NCBI GenBank assembly: GCA_022843945.1 | Contig: JALHMR010000030.1 | Span: forward strand, 1 to 58,173 | DNA: 58,173 bases | Source of the DNA: Rhodospirillaceae bacterium | GTDB taxonomy: Bacteria; Pseudomonadota; Alphaproteobacteria; CACIAM-22H2 | Direction: 5' to 3' | Shown here: positions 10,560-18,685 of the stretch, one piece after another | How the letters are laid out: every line of letters begins with the position of its first letter | Position numbering within the stretch: the stretch's first letter is position 1 | The notes under the pieces: model-generated | Database searches by the model: none | What the model was told of the DNA's origin: nothing | What the model saw: the letters and a program-made list of their open reading frames with translations, nothing else | Made by a program: the position numbers and the translations under genes

Positions 10560-10660
10560 TTTCACAAAGGATAAGGGTGGTTAACGACATAAAATTATTG
10601 CTGCATAACCATAATTCAGTTAAATAACTTTTTAACAAGCTAAAACAATAGCTTAGATTG
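10560..10660 (+). promoter_or_regulatory. AT-rich pdhA control region with dyad operator candidate
   Basis: The 200-base gap before pdhA is strongly AT-rich in an otherwise GC-rich window. It holds a perfect dyad AAGCTA (10637-10642), AAACAA, TAGCTT (10649-10654). The dyad lies exactly in the 17-base spacer between weak promoter boxes TTTAAC (10631-10636) and TAGATT (10654-10659, sharing its first T). TTGCTG (10598-10603) and TAAATA (10621-10626) form a second weak candidate. Which promoter is used, and by what regulator, is inference. Confidence 0.4.
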
Positions 10661-10727
10661 TCATCCGGCTTGTCAGAGTCGGGTGTCGCGCGTATGGTCC
10701 GCCGACACCGCATTTCCGGAGGAAGCG

Positions 10728-11729
10728 ATGGCCGTCGCCAAGCGCAAAACGAAGGCTGACGAGCGGGCCAACCCCGCCGAATTGCTGAAATACTATCGCG
10801 ACATGCTGCTCATCCGGCGCTTCGAGGAGAAGGCCGGCCAGATGTACGGCATGGGCCTGATCGGCGGCTTCTGCCACCTCTATATCGGCCAGGAAGCCGT
10901 GGTCGTCGGCATGCAGGCCGCGATCGAGCAGGGCGACAGCGTCATCACCTCCTATCGCGATCACGGCCACATGCTCGCCTGCGGCATGGATCCGCGCGGC
11001 GTGATGGCCGAGCTGACCGGGCGGCGCGGCGGTTATTCGCGGGGCAAGGGCGGCTCGATGCACATGTTCTCGAAGGAGAAAGGCTTCTTCGGCGGGCATG
11101 GCATCGTCGGCGCGCAGGTACCGCTGGGCACCGGTCTCGCCTTCGCCCACCAGTACAGCGGCCGCCCCAATGTCTCGCTGACCTATTTCGGCGACGGCGC
11201 GGTCAACCAGGGCCAGGTCGGCGAGGCGCTCAACATGGCGGCGCTGTGGAAGCTGCCGGTGGTCTACGTCATCGAGAACAACCGTTACGGCATGGGCACG
11301 GCGATCGAGCGTATCTCGGCAAACACCGAGCTCTATCGTCGCGGCGAGGCCTACGGGATTCCCGGCGAGGCGGTCGACGGCATGAACGTGCTGACGGTCA
11401 AGGAAGTCGGCGAGAAGGCCGTGGCCCACGCCAAGGCTGGCAAGGGTCCGTACATCCTGGAAATGAAGACCTATCGCTATCGCGGCCACTCGATGTCCGA
11501 CCCGGCCAAGTACCGGTCGAAGGAGGAGGTCGAGAAGATGCGCAGCCAGCACGATCCGATCGATCAGCTGGCCAAGTACCTGATCGACGAAGGGCACGCC
11601 GACGAAGGGGCGCTCAAGAAGATCGACCGCGAGGTGAAGGACATCGTCACCGACGCGGCGGAGTTCGCGCAGAACTCACCCGAGCCCGATCCGTCCGAGT
11701 TGTGGACGGACGTGCTGATCGAGACCTGA
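10728..11729 (+). CDS. pdhA: Pyruvate dehydrogenase E1 component, alpha subunit
   Basis: A 333-residue thiamine-diphosphate subunit that with PdhB decarboxylates pyruvate and passes the acetyl group to lipoyl-E2. It shows YIGQEAVVVGM, SYRDHGHMLACG, GRRGGYSRGKGGSMHMF and the thiamine-binding motif starting GDGAVNQGQ and ending VIENN. The C-terminal half has TYRYRGHSMSDPAKYR, as in pyruvate rather than branched-chain E1. I use the ATG at 10728 behind GGAGGAAGCG; an in-frame GTG at 10683 has no such site. First gene of pdhABC. Confidence 0.97.
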   Translation: MAVAKRKTKADERANPAELLKYYRDMLLIRRFEEKAGQMYGMGLIGGFCHLYIGQEAVVVGMQAAIEQGDSVITSYRDHGHMLACGMDPRGVMAELTGRRGGYSRGKGGSMHMFSKEKGFFGGHGIVGAQVPLGTGLAFAHQYSGRPNVSLTYFGDGAVNQGQVGEALNMAALWKLPVVYVIENNRYGMGTAIERISANTELYRRGEAYGIPGEAVDGMNVLTVKEVGEKAVAHAKAGKGPYILEMKTYRYRGHSMSDPAKYRSKEEVEKMRSQHDPIDQLAKYLIDEGHADEGALKKIDREVKDIVTDAAEFAQNSPEPDPSELWTDVLIET

Positions 11730-11774
11730 CCGCTAAACCAAGACAAGACCGCCCAAGAAAGACGCGAGGGGAAG

Positions 11775-12023
11775 ATGCCCGTCGAAGTGCTGATGCCGGC
11801 GCTGTCGCCGACCATGACCGAGGGCAAGATCGCCCGCTGGCTCAAGAACGAAGGCGACAACGTCAAATCCGGCGATGTCCTGGCCGAGATCGAGACCGAC
11901 AAGGCGACGATGGAGGTCGAGGCGGTCGACGAGGGCAAGCTCGGCAAGATCCTGGTTCCCGGCGGCACGGAGAACGTCAAGGTCAACACCCCGATCGCCG
12001 TGATCCTGGAAGAGGGCGAGGAC
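11775..12023 (+). repeat. Lipoyl-domain coding repeat, copy 1
   Basis: These 83 codons at the start of pdhB repeat, with high DNA similarity, at the start of pdhC (13155-13403). The encoded peptides differ at six positions only. Recent duplication or gene conversion would explain it; strong purifying selection alone is less likely, because many third positions also agree. Confidence 0.8.
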
Positions 12024-13142
12024 GCGTCGGCCGTGAAGTCCAAGGCTCCGGCGGCCGAGGCGAAGGCGGAAGCCCCGGTGCAGGCGAAAGCCGCGGCGGC
12101 TCCGGCGGGACAAGCCCCGAAGGCGGCCGTGGCGGCGGAGAAGGACTATACCGGTGCCACCGCGACGGTGACGGTGCGCGAGGCGCTGCGCGACGCCATG
12201 GCCGAAGAGATGCGCCGCGATGCCAACGTCTACCTGATGGGCGAAGAAGTCGCGCAGTACCAGGGCGCCTACAAGGTCAGCCAGAACCTGCTGCAGGAGT
12301 TCGGACCCAAGCGCGTCATCGATGCGCCAATCACCGAGCACGGCTTTACTGGCCTCAATGTCGGTGCGGCGCTCATCGGTCTCAAGCCGATCGTCGAATT
12401 CATGACCTTCAACTTCGCCATGCAGGCGATCGACCAGATCATCAACTCGGCGGCCAAGACGCTTTACATGTCCGGCGGCCAGATGGGCTGCCCGATCGTC
12501 TTCCGCGGCCCCAACGGGGCGGCCGCCCGCGTCGGCGCGCAGCACTCGCAGTGCTACGCCAGCTGGTACGCGCACTGCCCGGGCCTCAAGGTGGTCAGCC
12601 CGTATTCGGTCGCCGATCACAAGGGCCTGCTGAAATCGGCCATCCGCGACCCGAACCCGGTCATCTTCCTGGAGAACGAGATTCTCTACGGCATGTCCGG
12701 CGAGGTGCCGACCGATGCCGACTACACGGTGCCGATCGGCAAGGCCAAGATCGTGCGCCCGGGCAAGGACGTGACCATCACCGCCTTCTCGATCATGGTC
12801 GGCAAGGCGCTGCAGGCGGCCGAGCTGCTGGCCAAGGAAGGCATCGACGCAGAGGTCATCGACCTGCGCACCCTGCGCCCTCTCGATGTGGAAACCATCG
12901 TTGAGTCTGTAAAGAAAACGAACCGACTGGTCTCGACCGAGGAAGGCTGGCCCTTTGCCGGCATCGGCTCCGAGCTGGCGGCGACCATGATGGATCACGC
13001 CTTCGACTACCTCGACGCCCCGGTGAAACGGGTCGCCGGGCTTGACGTGCCGATGCCCTACGCGGCCAATCTCGAGAAGATGGCCTTGCCCAAGGCGGAA
13101 GACATCGTCGAGGCGGCGAAAGCCGTGCTCTACAAGAGCTGA
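11775..13142 (+). CDS. pdhB: Pyruvate dehydrogenase E1 component, beta subunit with N-terminal lipoyl domain
   Basis: A 455-residue protein built from a lipoyl domain (residues about 1-80, with [10 protein letters not shown] carrying the lipoyl Lys43), an Ala/Pro/Lys-rich hinge to about 125, and a normal E1 beta body ([59 protein letters not shown]). The extra lipoyl domain on E1 beta is an alphaproteobacterial trait. The lipoyl domain is almost identical to that of the E2 encoded next (6 differences in 83 residues). It begins 45 bases after pdhA. Confidence 0.97.
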   Translation: MPVEVLMPALSPTMTEGKIARWLKNEGDNVKSGDVLAEIETDKATMEVEAVDEGKLGKILVPGGTENVKVNTPIAVILEEGEDASAVKSKAPAAEAKAEAPVQAKAAAAPAGQAPKAAVAAEKDYTGATATVTVREALRDAMAEEMRRDANVYLMGEEVAQYQGAYKVSQNLLQEFGPKRVIDAPITEHGFTGLNVGAALIGLKPIVEFMTFNFAMQAIDQIINSAAKTLYMSGGQMGCPIVFRGPNGAAARVGAQHSQCYASWYAHCPGLKVVSPYSVADHKGLLKSAIRDPNPVIFLENEILYGMSGEVPTDADYTVPIGKAKIVRPGKDVTITAFSIMVGKALQAAELLAKEGIDAEVIDLRTLRPLDVETIVESVKKTNRLVSTEEGWPFAGIGSELAATMMDHAFDYLDAPVKRVAGLDVPMPYAANLEKMALPKAEDIVEAAKAVLYKS

Positions 13143-13154
13143 GCGGAGACAGCC

Positions 13155-13403
13155 ATGCCGATCCAGGTGCTGATGCCCGCGCTCTCGCCGACGATGACCG
13201 AAGGCAAGATCGCCCGCTGGCTCAAGAACGAAGGCGACAAGGTGAAATCCGGCGACGTGCTCGCCGAGATCGAGACCGACAAGGCGACGATGGAAGTCGA
13301 GGCCGTCGACGAGGGGACGCTGGGCAAGGTCCTGGTTCCCGGCGGCACCGAGAACGTCAAGGTCAACACGCCGATCGCGCTGATCCTGGAAGAGGGCGAG
13401 GAC
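13155..13403 (+). repeat. Lipoyl-domain coding repeat, copy 2
   Basis: Partner of the repeat at 11775-12023. Long identical runs include the region coding for [10 protein letters not shown] and for [10 protein letters not shown]. Confidence 0.8.
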
Positions 13404-14543
13404 AAGAGCGCTCTTGCGGGTGCAGGTGCGAGCGCCGCTCCGGCACCGAAGGCTGCGGCCGCTCCGGCTCCCGCGGCAGCGCCTGCGGCGGCGGCTCCGG
13501 CGGTGACCCCGCTGGCGCAGCGCATGGCCCAGCAGGCCGGCGTCAATCTCGCCGGTGTGGCCGGCAGCGGTCCCGGCGGCAAGGTGACACGCAATGACGT
13601 GCAGGCTGCGGCGGGCGGCGCGCCAGCGGCGAAGGCCAATGGCGGTGGACGGGTGTTTGCTTCACCTCTCGCCCGGCGTATCGCCGAGCAGAAGGGGCTC
13701 GATCTTTCGCAGGTCGCCGGCTCCGGGCCGAACGGCCGTATCGTGAAGGCGGATGTCGAGGGTGCGAAGGCGGGCGCCAGGACGCCGGCCGGACGTCCCG
13801 CGCCGACCAGCGCGCCGACGTCGGCCGCCGCGGTCATCGCCGGCCCGACGCCGCACCGCGTTGTTCCGCACTCGACCATGCGCAAGGTGATCGCCAAGCG
13901 GCTCACCGAATCGAAGCAGCAGGTGCCGCATTTCTACCTGACGCTCGACTGCGACATCGACGCGCTGCTCAAGGGCCGCGAGGCGCTCAACGCCCAGTCG
14001 CCCAAGGGTGATGGCGCTTACAAGCTGTCGGTCAACGACTTCGTCATCAAGGCGACGGCGATGGCGTTGCTCAAGGTGCCGGCCGCCAATGTCTCGTGGA
14101 GCGATGAGGGCATGGTGGTCTACGACCGCGCCGATATCTCGGTGGCGGTGGCCATCCCCGGCGGCCTGATCACGCCGATCATCTTCGACGCCGCCCACAA
14201 GGGGCTGGTCCAGATCTCGGCCGAGATGCGCGACCTGGCCAAGCGGGCGCGCGAGAACAAGCTCAAGCCCGAGGAGTTCCAGGGTGGCACCTTCTCGATC
14301 TCCAACCTCGGCATGTACGGGATCAAGCATTTCGAGGCGGTGATCAACCCGCCGCAGGGCGGCATCCTGGCCATTGGGGCGGGCGAGCAGCGCGCCGTGG
14401 TCAAGAACGGGCAGGTGGTCGCGGCCAACGTCATGTCGGTGACGCTCTCGGCCGACCATCGCGCCATCGATGGCGCGGTCGGCGCCGAGTTCATCGCCAC
14501 CTTCAAGAAGCTGATCGAGGAACCGCTCGGAATGCTCCTCTAA
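13155..14543 (+). CDS. pdhC: Pyruvate dehydrogenase E2, dihydrolipoamide acetyltransferase, with two peripheral-subunit-binding domains
   Basis: A 462-residue E2 core subunit. Order: lipoyl domain 1-80 (Lys43 in [10 protein letters not shown]), Ala/Pro linker, a first binding domain at about 118-152 ([20 protein letters not shown], then [11 protein letters not shown]), a Gly/Ala linker, a second at about 168-204 ([20 protein letters not shown], then [11 protein letters not shown]), then the catalytic domain from about 232, ending with active-site DHRAIDG at 434-440. Most E2 proteins have one such domain, which holds E3 or E1. It makes acetyl-CoA from acetyl-lipoate. It starts 12 bases after pdhB. 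Confidence 0.97.
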   Translation: MPIQVLMPALSPTMTEGKIARWLKNEGDKVKSGDVLAEIETDKATMEVEAVDEGTLGKVLVPGGTENVKVNTPIALILEEGEDKSALAGAGASAAPAPKAAAAPAPAAAPAAAAPAVTPLAQRMAQQAGVNLAGVAGSGPGGKVTRNDVQAAAGGAPAAKANGGGRVFASPLARRIAEQKGLDLSQVAGSGPNGRIVKADVEGAKAGARTPAGRPAPTSAPTSAAAVIAGPTPHRVVPHSTMRKVIAKRLTESKQQVPHFYLTLDCDIDALLKGREALNAQSPKGDGAYKLSVNDFVIKATAMALLKVPAANVSWSDEGMVVYDRADISVAVAIPGGLITPIIFDAAHKGLVQISAEMRDLAKRARENKLKPEEFQGGTFSISNLGMYGIKHFEAVINPPQGGILAIGAGEQRAVVKNGQVVAANVMSVTLSADHRAIDGAVGAEFIATFKKLIEEPLGMLL

Positions 14544-14553
14544 GGAGGCTCTC

Positions 14554-14919
14554 ATGGCCGATGGCGTGCGCGTGAACCTCGCCGAGAAGCTGGCGACGTT
14601 CAGCGACAAGTGGCAGCCGAGGATCGTCGAGACCATCGACGACTACGAGATCAAGGTGGTGAAGATCGACGGGGACTTCGTCTGGCACCAGCATGCCGAG
14701 GCCGACGAGTTGTTCATCGTGCTCAAGGGCCGGCTGCGCATGGATTTCCGCGATCGCCAGGTGACGGTCGGCCCGGGCGAGCTGATCGTCGTGCCGCGCG
14801 CCACCGAGCACAAGCCCTATGCCGAGAACTGCGAGATGATTCTGCTCGAGCGCCGCGGGGTCGCCAATACGGGCGACGGACCGGCGAACGAGCGCACCGC
14901 CCGTCCAGTAAGGATCTAG
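14554..14919 (+). CDS. Cupin-domain protein
   Basis: A 121-residue single cupin. The first cupin motif is WHQHAEADELFIVLKGRL (His, His, Glu metal ligands) and the second is PRATEHKPYAEN, giving the fourth ligand. Single-domain cupins of this kind are small metal-binding proteins with varied roles (isomerases, dioxygenases, sensors), so no activity is assigned. It sits inside the pdh operon, 10 bases after pdhC behind TAAGGAGG and three bases before lpdA, which implies co-expression with the complex. Confidence 0.85.
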   Translation: MADGVRVNLAEKLATFSDKWQPRIVETIDDYEIKVVKIDGDFVWHQHAEADELFIVLKGRLRMDFRDRQVTVGPGELIVVPRATEHKPYAENCEMILLERRGVANTGDGPANERTARPVRI

Positions 14920-14922
14920 AGC

Positions 14923-16323
14923 ATGGCCGAACAGAGCTTCGATATCATCATCGTTGGCGGCGGGCCCGGCGGCTACGTCGCGGCGATCCGCGCCGCGCAG
15001 CTCAAGATGAAGGTGGCGCTGGTCGAGCGCGAGCATCTCGGCGGCATCTGCCTGAACTGGGGCTGCATCCCGACCAAGGCGCTGCTGCGCTCCTCCGAGA
15101 TCAACCACCTGCTGCACAACCTCGACGCCTACGGCTTCAAGGCCGACAACGTCTCTTTCGACATCGCCAAGATCGTCAAGCGCTCGCGCGCCGTGGCGAA
15201 GCAGCTCACCGACGGCGTCAAGTTCCTGATGAAGAAGAACAACGTCACCGTGTTCGACGGGCATGCCAAGCTGGCAGGGAAGGGCAAGCTCAAGGTCGAG
15301 AAGGACGGCAAGCCGGTCGCCGACCTCGCCGCCAAGCACATCGTACTCGCCACCGGCGCGCGGGCGCGCACGCTGCCCGGCCTGGAGCCAGACGGCAAGC
15401 TGGTCTGGACCTACAAGGAAGCCATGGTGCCGCCGGCCATGCCCAAGTCGCTGCTGGTCGTCGGCTCGGGCGCCATCGGCATCGAGTTCGCCAGCTTCTA
15501 TCGCAATCTCGGCGCCGAGGTCACGGTGGTCGAGGTCATGGACCGCGTGCTGCCGGTGGAGGACGAGGAGATCTCGGCTTTCGCCCGCAAGGCCTTCGAG
15601 AAGCAGGGCATGAAGATCATCACCTCGGCGACGGTGAAGTCGCTCCGCAAGGGCAGCGACAATGTCGCCGTGACCGTCGAGGCGGGTGGCAAGTCGCAGG
15701 AGATCCTGGTCGAGCGCGTGATCCTTGCGGTTGGCATCGTCGGCAATGTTGAGAACATCGGACTTGAAGGCACTAAGATCAAAGTCGAGAAGACCCATGT
15801 CGTGGTCAACGAGTGGTCGGAGACCGGCGAGCCGGGCGTCTACGCCATCGGCGATCTCACCGGCCCGCCCTGGCTGGCGCACAAGGCGATGCACGAGGGT
15901 GTGATCTGCGTCGAGAAGATCGCCGGGGTGAAGGGCGTGCATCCGATGGAGACCTCAAACATTCCCGGCTGCACCTATTGCATGCCGCAGGTGGCGAGTG
16001 TCGGCCTGACCGAGAAGGCGGCCAAGGCCAAAGGCCACGAGGTACGAGTCGGCAAGTTCCCCTTCATCGGCAACGGCAAGGCGATCGCCCTGGGCGAGCC
16101 CGAGGGCCTGGTCAAGACGGTGTTCGACGCCAAGACCGGCGAACTGCTGGGTGCGCACATGATCGGTGCCGAGGTCACCGAGCTCATCCAGGGTTACGGC
16201 ATCGCCAAGACTGGCGAACTGACCGAGGCCGAGCTGATGCACACGGTGTTCCCGCATCCGACCTTGTCGGAGATGATGCACGAGGCCGTGCTTGCGGCCT
16301 ACGGCAAGACCCTCCATATGTAG
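14923..16323 (+). CDS. lpdA: Dihydrolipoyl dehydrogenase (E3)
   Basis: A 466-residue FAD flavoprotein that re-oxidises dihydrolipoamide on E2 and reduces NAD. The FAD motif is [14 protein letters not shown] at residues 8-21, the redox disulfide is Cys43/Cys48 in [16 protein letters not shown], the NAD motif is [15 protein letters not shown], and the C-terminal catalytic pair is His445/Glu450 in [10 protein letters not shown]. Length and motifs are normal. An AAGGA lies within the end of the cupin gene, supporting coupled translation. Fourth enzyme gene of the pdh cluster. Confidence 0.97.
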   Translation: MAEQSFDIIIVGGGPGGYVAAIRAAQLKMKVALVEREHLGGICLNWGCIPTKALLRSSEINHLLHNLDAYGFKADNVSFDIAKIVKRSRAVAKQLTDGVKFLMKKNNVTVFDGHAKLAGKGKLKVEKDGKPVADLAAKHIVLATGARARTLPGLEPDGKLVWTYKEAMVPPAMPKSLLVVGSGAIGIEFASFYRNLGAEVTVVEVMDRVLPVEDEEISAFARKAFEKQGMKIITSATVKSLRKGSDNVAVTVEAGGKSQEILVERVILAVGIVGNVENIGLEGTKIKVEKTHVVVNEWSETGEPGVYAIGDLTGPPWLAHKAMHEGVICVEKIAGVKGVHPMETSNIPGCTYCMPQVASVGLTEKAAKAKGHEVRVGKFPFIGNGKAIALGEPEGLVKTVFDAKTGELLGAHMIGAEVTELIQGYGIAKTGELTEAELMHTVFPHPTLSEMMHEAVLAAYGKTLHM

Positions 16324-16327
16324 AACC

Positions 16328-17278
16328 ATGCCGCTCGACGCCGACTCCCGCCCGCGCCACCCCGAGAAAGCGCACCGGCCCGACAATCCGGTGCAGACGC
16401 GCAAGCCGGCGTGGATCCGCGTCAAGGCGCCGGTCAGCCGCGAGTACCACGAGACCCGCGAGCTGATGCGCCGGCTGGGCCTCGTCACGGTGTGCGAGGA
16501 AGCGGCCTGCCCCAACATCGGCGAGTGCTGGAAGAAGAAGCACGCGACGGTGATGATCCTGGGCTCGGTGTGCACGCGCGCCTGCGCCTTCTGCAATGTC
16601 GCCACCGGCCTGCCCGACAAGCTCGATCCGCACGAGCCCGAGCACGTGGCCGAGGCCGTCGCCGCCCTGGGCATGGCGCACATTGTCATTACCTCGGTCG
16701 ATCGCGACGACCTGGACGACGGCGGGGCGGGGCAGTTCGTGCGGGTCATCGAGGCGATCCGCAGGAACAGCCCGCAGACCACCATCGAGATCCTCACCCC
16801 CGACTTCCTGCGTAAAGAGGGCGCCATCGAGGCCGTCGTGGCGGCCCGGCCCGATGTCTACAATCACAATCTCGAAACCGTCCCGCGGCTCTACCCGACG
16901 ATCCGGCCCGGGGCGCGCTATTTCCATTCCCTGCGCCTGCTCGACACGGTGAAGAAGCTCGACCCGTCGATCTTCACCAAGTCCGGATTGATGGTCGGCC
17001 TCGGTGAGGAACGAACCGAAATCTTGCAGGTCATGGACGACCTGCGCTCGGCCGATGTCGATTTTCTGACCATCGGCCAGTACCTGCAGCCCACCCCCAA
17101 GCACGCGTCCGTCGAGCGCTTCGTCACGCCCGAGGAGTTCGAGGGCTACCGCGCGATGGCCGCGTCGAAAGGCTTCCTGCTGGTCTCGGCGACGCCGCTG
17201 ACTCGCTCGTCCTATCACGCGGACGCCGATTTCGAGCGCCTGCGCGCCGCCCGTCAGGCGAAGCTGGGCGTGGCGTGA
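16328..17278 (+). CDS. lipA: Lipoyl synthase
   Basis: A 316-residue radical-SAM enzyme that inserts two sulfurs into octanoyl groups on lipoyl domains, such as those on PdhB and PdhC. The auxiliary cluster cysteines are C56, C61 and C67 ([12 protein letters not shown]) and the radical-SAM cysteines are C82, C86 and C89 (CTRACAFC). The C-terminal RSSY is present ([11 protein letters not shown]). I chose the ATG at 16328, four bases after lpdA, instead of an upstream in-frame start inside lpdA. The stop overlaps the next gene by four bases. Confidence 0.97.
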   Translation: MPLDADSRPRHPEKAHRPDNPVQTRKPAWIRVKAPVSREYHETRELMRRLGLVTVCEEAACPNIGECWKKKHATVMILGSVCTRACAFCNVATGLPDKLDPHEPEHVAEAVAALGMAHIVITSVDRDDLDDGGAGQFVRVIEAIRRNSPQTTIEILTPDFLRKEGAIEAVVAARPDVYNHNLETVPRLYPTIRPGARYFHSLRLLDTVKKLDPSIFTKSGLMVGLGEERTEILQVMDDLRSADVDFLTIGQYLQPTPKHASVERFVTPEEFEGYRAMAASKGFLLVSATPLTRSSYHADADFERLRAARQAKLGVA

Positions 17279-17457
17279 AACCATTCCTCATTGCGCTGGC
17301 GGCTCTTGGCATGTCCGCCTGTGCCAACGATCCGGTCGAGCGCATGGCCTATGACAGCCTGCGGCGCCACGAAGAGCGGCGCCCCAATCCGGGCTACGAG
17401 CCCAAGTCGCTGCCGAGCTACGACGAATACCGGCGGCAGCGCATCGAGCGCATCTAG
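17275..17457 (+). CDS. Small predicted lipoprotein (60 aa)
   Basis: A 60-residue protein starting at a GTG that overlaps the lipA stop (GTGA), so it is probably translated by coupling. Residues 1-15 form a short signal peptide ending GMSA before Cys16, a plausible lipobox. The mature part is charged ([18 protein letters not shown], then [14 protein letters not shown]). It would be a tiny envelope lipoprotein of unknown role. I recognise no family. Confidence 0.6.
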   Translation: MKPFLIALAALGMSACANDPVERMAYDSLRRHEERRPNPGYEPKSLPSYDEYRRQRIERI

Positions 17458-17462
17458 ACGCG

Positions 17463-17930
17463 ATGCCCACGCATGCCGAAACCCGGGTCCTGCCTTACAC
17501 GCCCGAGCAGATGTTCGAGCTGGTGGCGCGCGTCGAGCGCTATCCGGAGTTCCTGCCCTGGTGCGTGGCTTCGCGCATCCGCAGCCGGGAAGGGGAGACG
17601 ATTGTCGCCGACCTGGTGATCGGCTTCAAGATGGTGCGCGAGCGCTTCACCTCGCGCGTCACCCTCGACCGGCCGCGGCGCATCGACGTCAGCTACCTCG
17701 AGGGACCGCTGCGCTACATGAACAACCACTGGGTGTTCAAGCCGCATCCGTCCGGCGGTACCGAGATCGACTTCTTCGTCGATTTCGAGTTCCACTCGAA
17801 GGTGCTGCAGGCGCTGATCGGCGCGCTCTTCCATGAGGCGCTGCGCCGTCTTGTCGCAGCCTTTGAAGCACGGGCCCGGCAGCTCTACGGCGATCCCGCT
17901 TCGGCCACGGGCTTGAAGGCGGCGCGCTAA
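17463..17930 (+). CDS. RatA/COQ10-family SRPBCC protein
   Basis: A 155-residue START-like protein beginning with the family pattern (LPYTPEQMFELVARVERYPE then FLPWCVASRI). The middle has GFKMVRERFTSRVTLDRP and the end FHSKVLQALIGALFHEALRR, a long C-terminal helix closing the hydrophobic pocket. Relatives are COQ10, which binds ubiquinone, and RatA, which was described as acting on ribosome assembly; in alphaproteobacteria beside lipA the quinone-binding role is more likely. It follows the small lipoprotein by five bases. Confidence 0.88.
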   Translation: MPTHAETRVLPYTPEQMFELVARVERYPEFLPWCVASRIRSREGETIVADLVIGFKMVRERFTSRVTLDRPRRIDVSYLEGPLRYMNNHWVFKPHPSGGTEIDFFVDFEFHSKVLQALIGALFHEALRRLVAAFEARARQLYGDPASATGLKAAR

Positions 17931-17951
17931 CGCGCGCTGCAGACAGCGCCG

Positions 17952-18482
17952 CTAACTCGCCGCCTGGTGCTCGTCCGGATTGTCGAAATCGAGCAGCATC
18001 GGTGCGCGCTCGATGATCGCCGCGAGGATCTCCTCCGCCACCTTGATATCGGCCGCGGTACGCTGGCCCAGCCGGCCTTCGAAGCGCGGCTCGTTTGCCT
18101 TCTCCTGCGCCCGGTGCAGGTTGCGCAGCTCGCGCAGGAAGAGGTCGCGCGAGCCCAGCGGCAGCGCATCGCGCTCCGACAGGATGCGCAGGAAGTGCAG
18201 GCTGGCGGTCAGCGTCGCCGAGAGGAGGAAGAGCGTGAGCTCGTCGAACTTCTCCTCGAGGTCGCGCTCCTTGCCGCTCTTCATGTTCTTGAGGCGGTGC
18301 TCGATGAGGATCGACAGCGTGTCGAAGTCGTCGCAGCGCTTCTTGAACTCCTGGTAGGCCGCGAACTTGTCCCGGCGCGCATCGGCCGAGGCCAGCCCGG
18401 CCGTCTGGATCACCGAGCTCGCACTTTGCTCGAGCGCGCCCAGCAGCTGCTCCACCTCGCCGCGAGAATACGTTCGCGCCAT
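17952..18482 (-). CDS. Uncharacterised helical protein (176 aa)
   Basis: A 176-residue soluble protein predicted to be almost all helix, rich in charged residues (KSGKERDLEEKFDELTLFLL, FLRELRNLHRAQEKANEP). There is no signal peptide, membrane span or motif I recognise. It lies convergent to the RatA/COQ10 gene, on its own, with 200 bases to the diiron gene on the other side. Regular GC-rich codon use argues for a real gene rather than a shadow. Confidence 0.65.
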   Translation of the reverse strand: MARTYSRGEVEQLLGALEQSASSVIQTAGLASADARRDKFAAYQEFKKRCDDFDTLSILIEHRLKNMKSGKERDLEEKFDELTLFLLSATLTASLHFLRILSERDALPLGSRDLFLRELRNLHRAQEKANEPRFEGRLGQRTAADIKVAEEILAAIIERAPMLLDFDNPDEHQAAS

Positions 18483-18614
18483 GGTCTACCGTGGCCGGCC
18501 GCTTCTGGCCGCGCCTTTAGAGATTCCAACAACTTAGAGTTTGAATCCTAGAGCGCCGCCCGGCCCGAGGCAACCGAAACTCAGGATTGACACAGCCCAG
18601 GGTGCGCTTTGGCC

Positions 18615-18643
18615 TTGCCCCACGGGCTGGTGGAGGGCATATT
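18615..18643 (+). promoter_or_regulatory. Candidate promoter of the diiron-protein gene
   Basis: TTGCCC (18615-18620), 17 bases, then CATATT (18638-18643). Each box matches four of six consensus bases. The palindrome at 18646-18661 begins just after the -10 box, so a bound repressor would cover the transcription start. Pattern match only. Confidence 0.4.
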
Positions 18644-18645
18644 TA

Positions 18646-18661
18646 CTGACCGATCGGTCAG
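18646..18661 (+). promoter_or_regulatory. Perfect 16-bp TetR-type operator palindrome
   Basis: CTGACCGATCGGTCAG is a perfect palindrome, of the ACCGATCGGT type bound by many TetR-family repressors. It lies 24 bases ahead of the diiron-protein start codon, next to a candidate -10 box. A TetR gene follows the diiron gene (19865-20473) and is the obvious candidate to bind here. Confidence 0.75.
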
Positions 18662-18685
18662 CGAAAAAGACCCTGGAGGACACGG

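Noticed and set aside
11246-12904. Plus-strand 552-codon frame across pdhA and pdhB in another phase
   Set aside because: Gly/Arg-rich out-of-frame translation of two well-supported enzymes.
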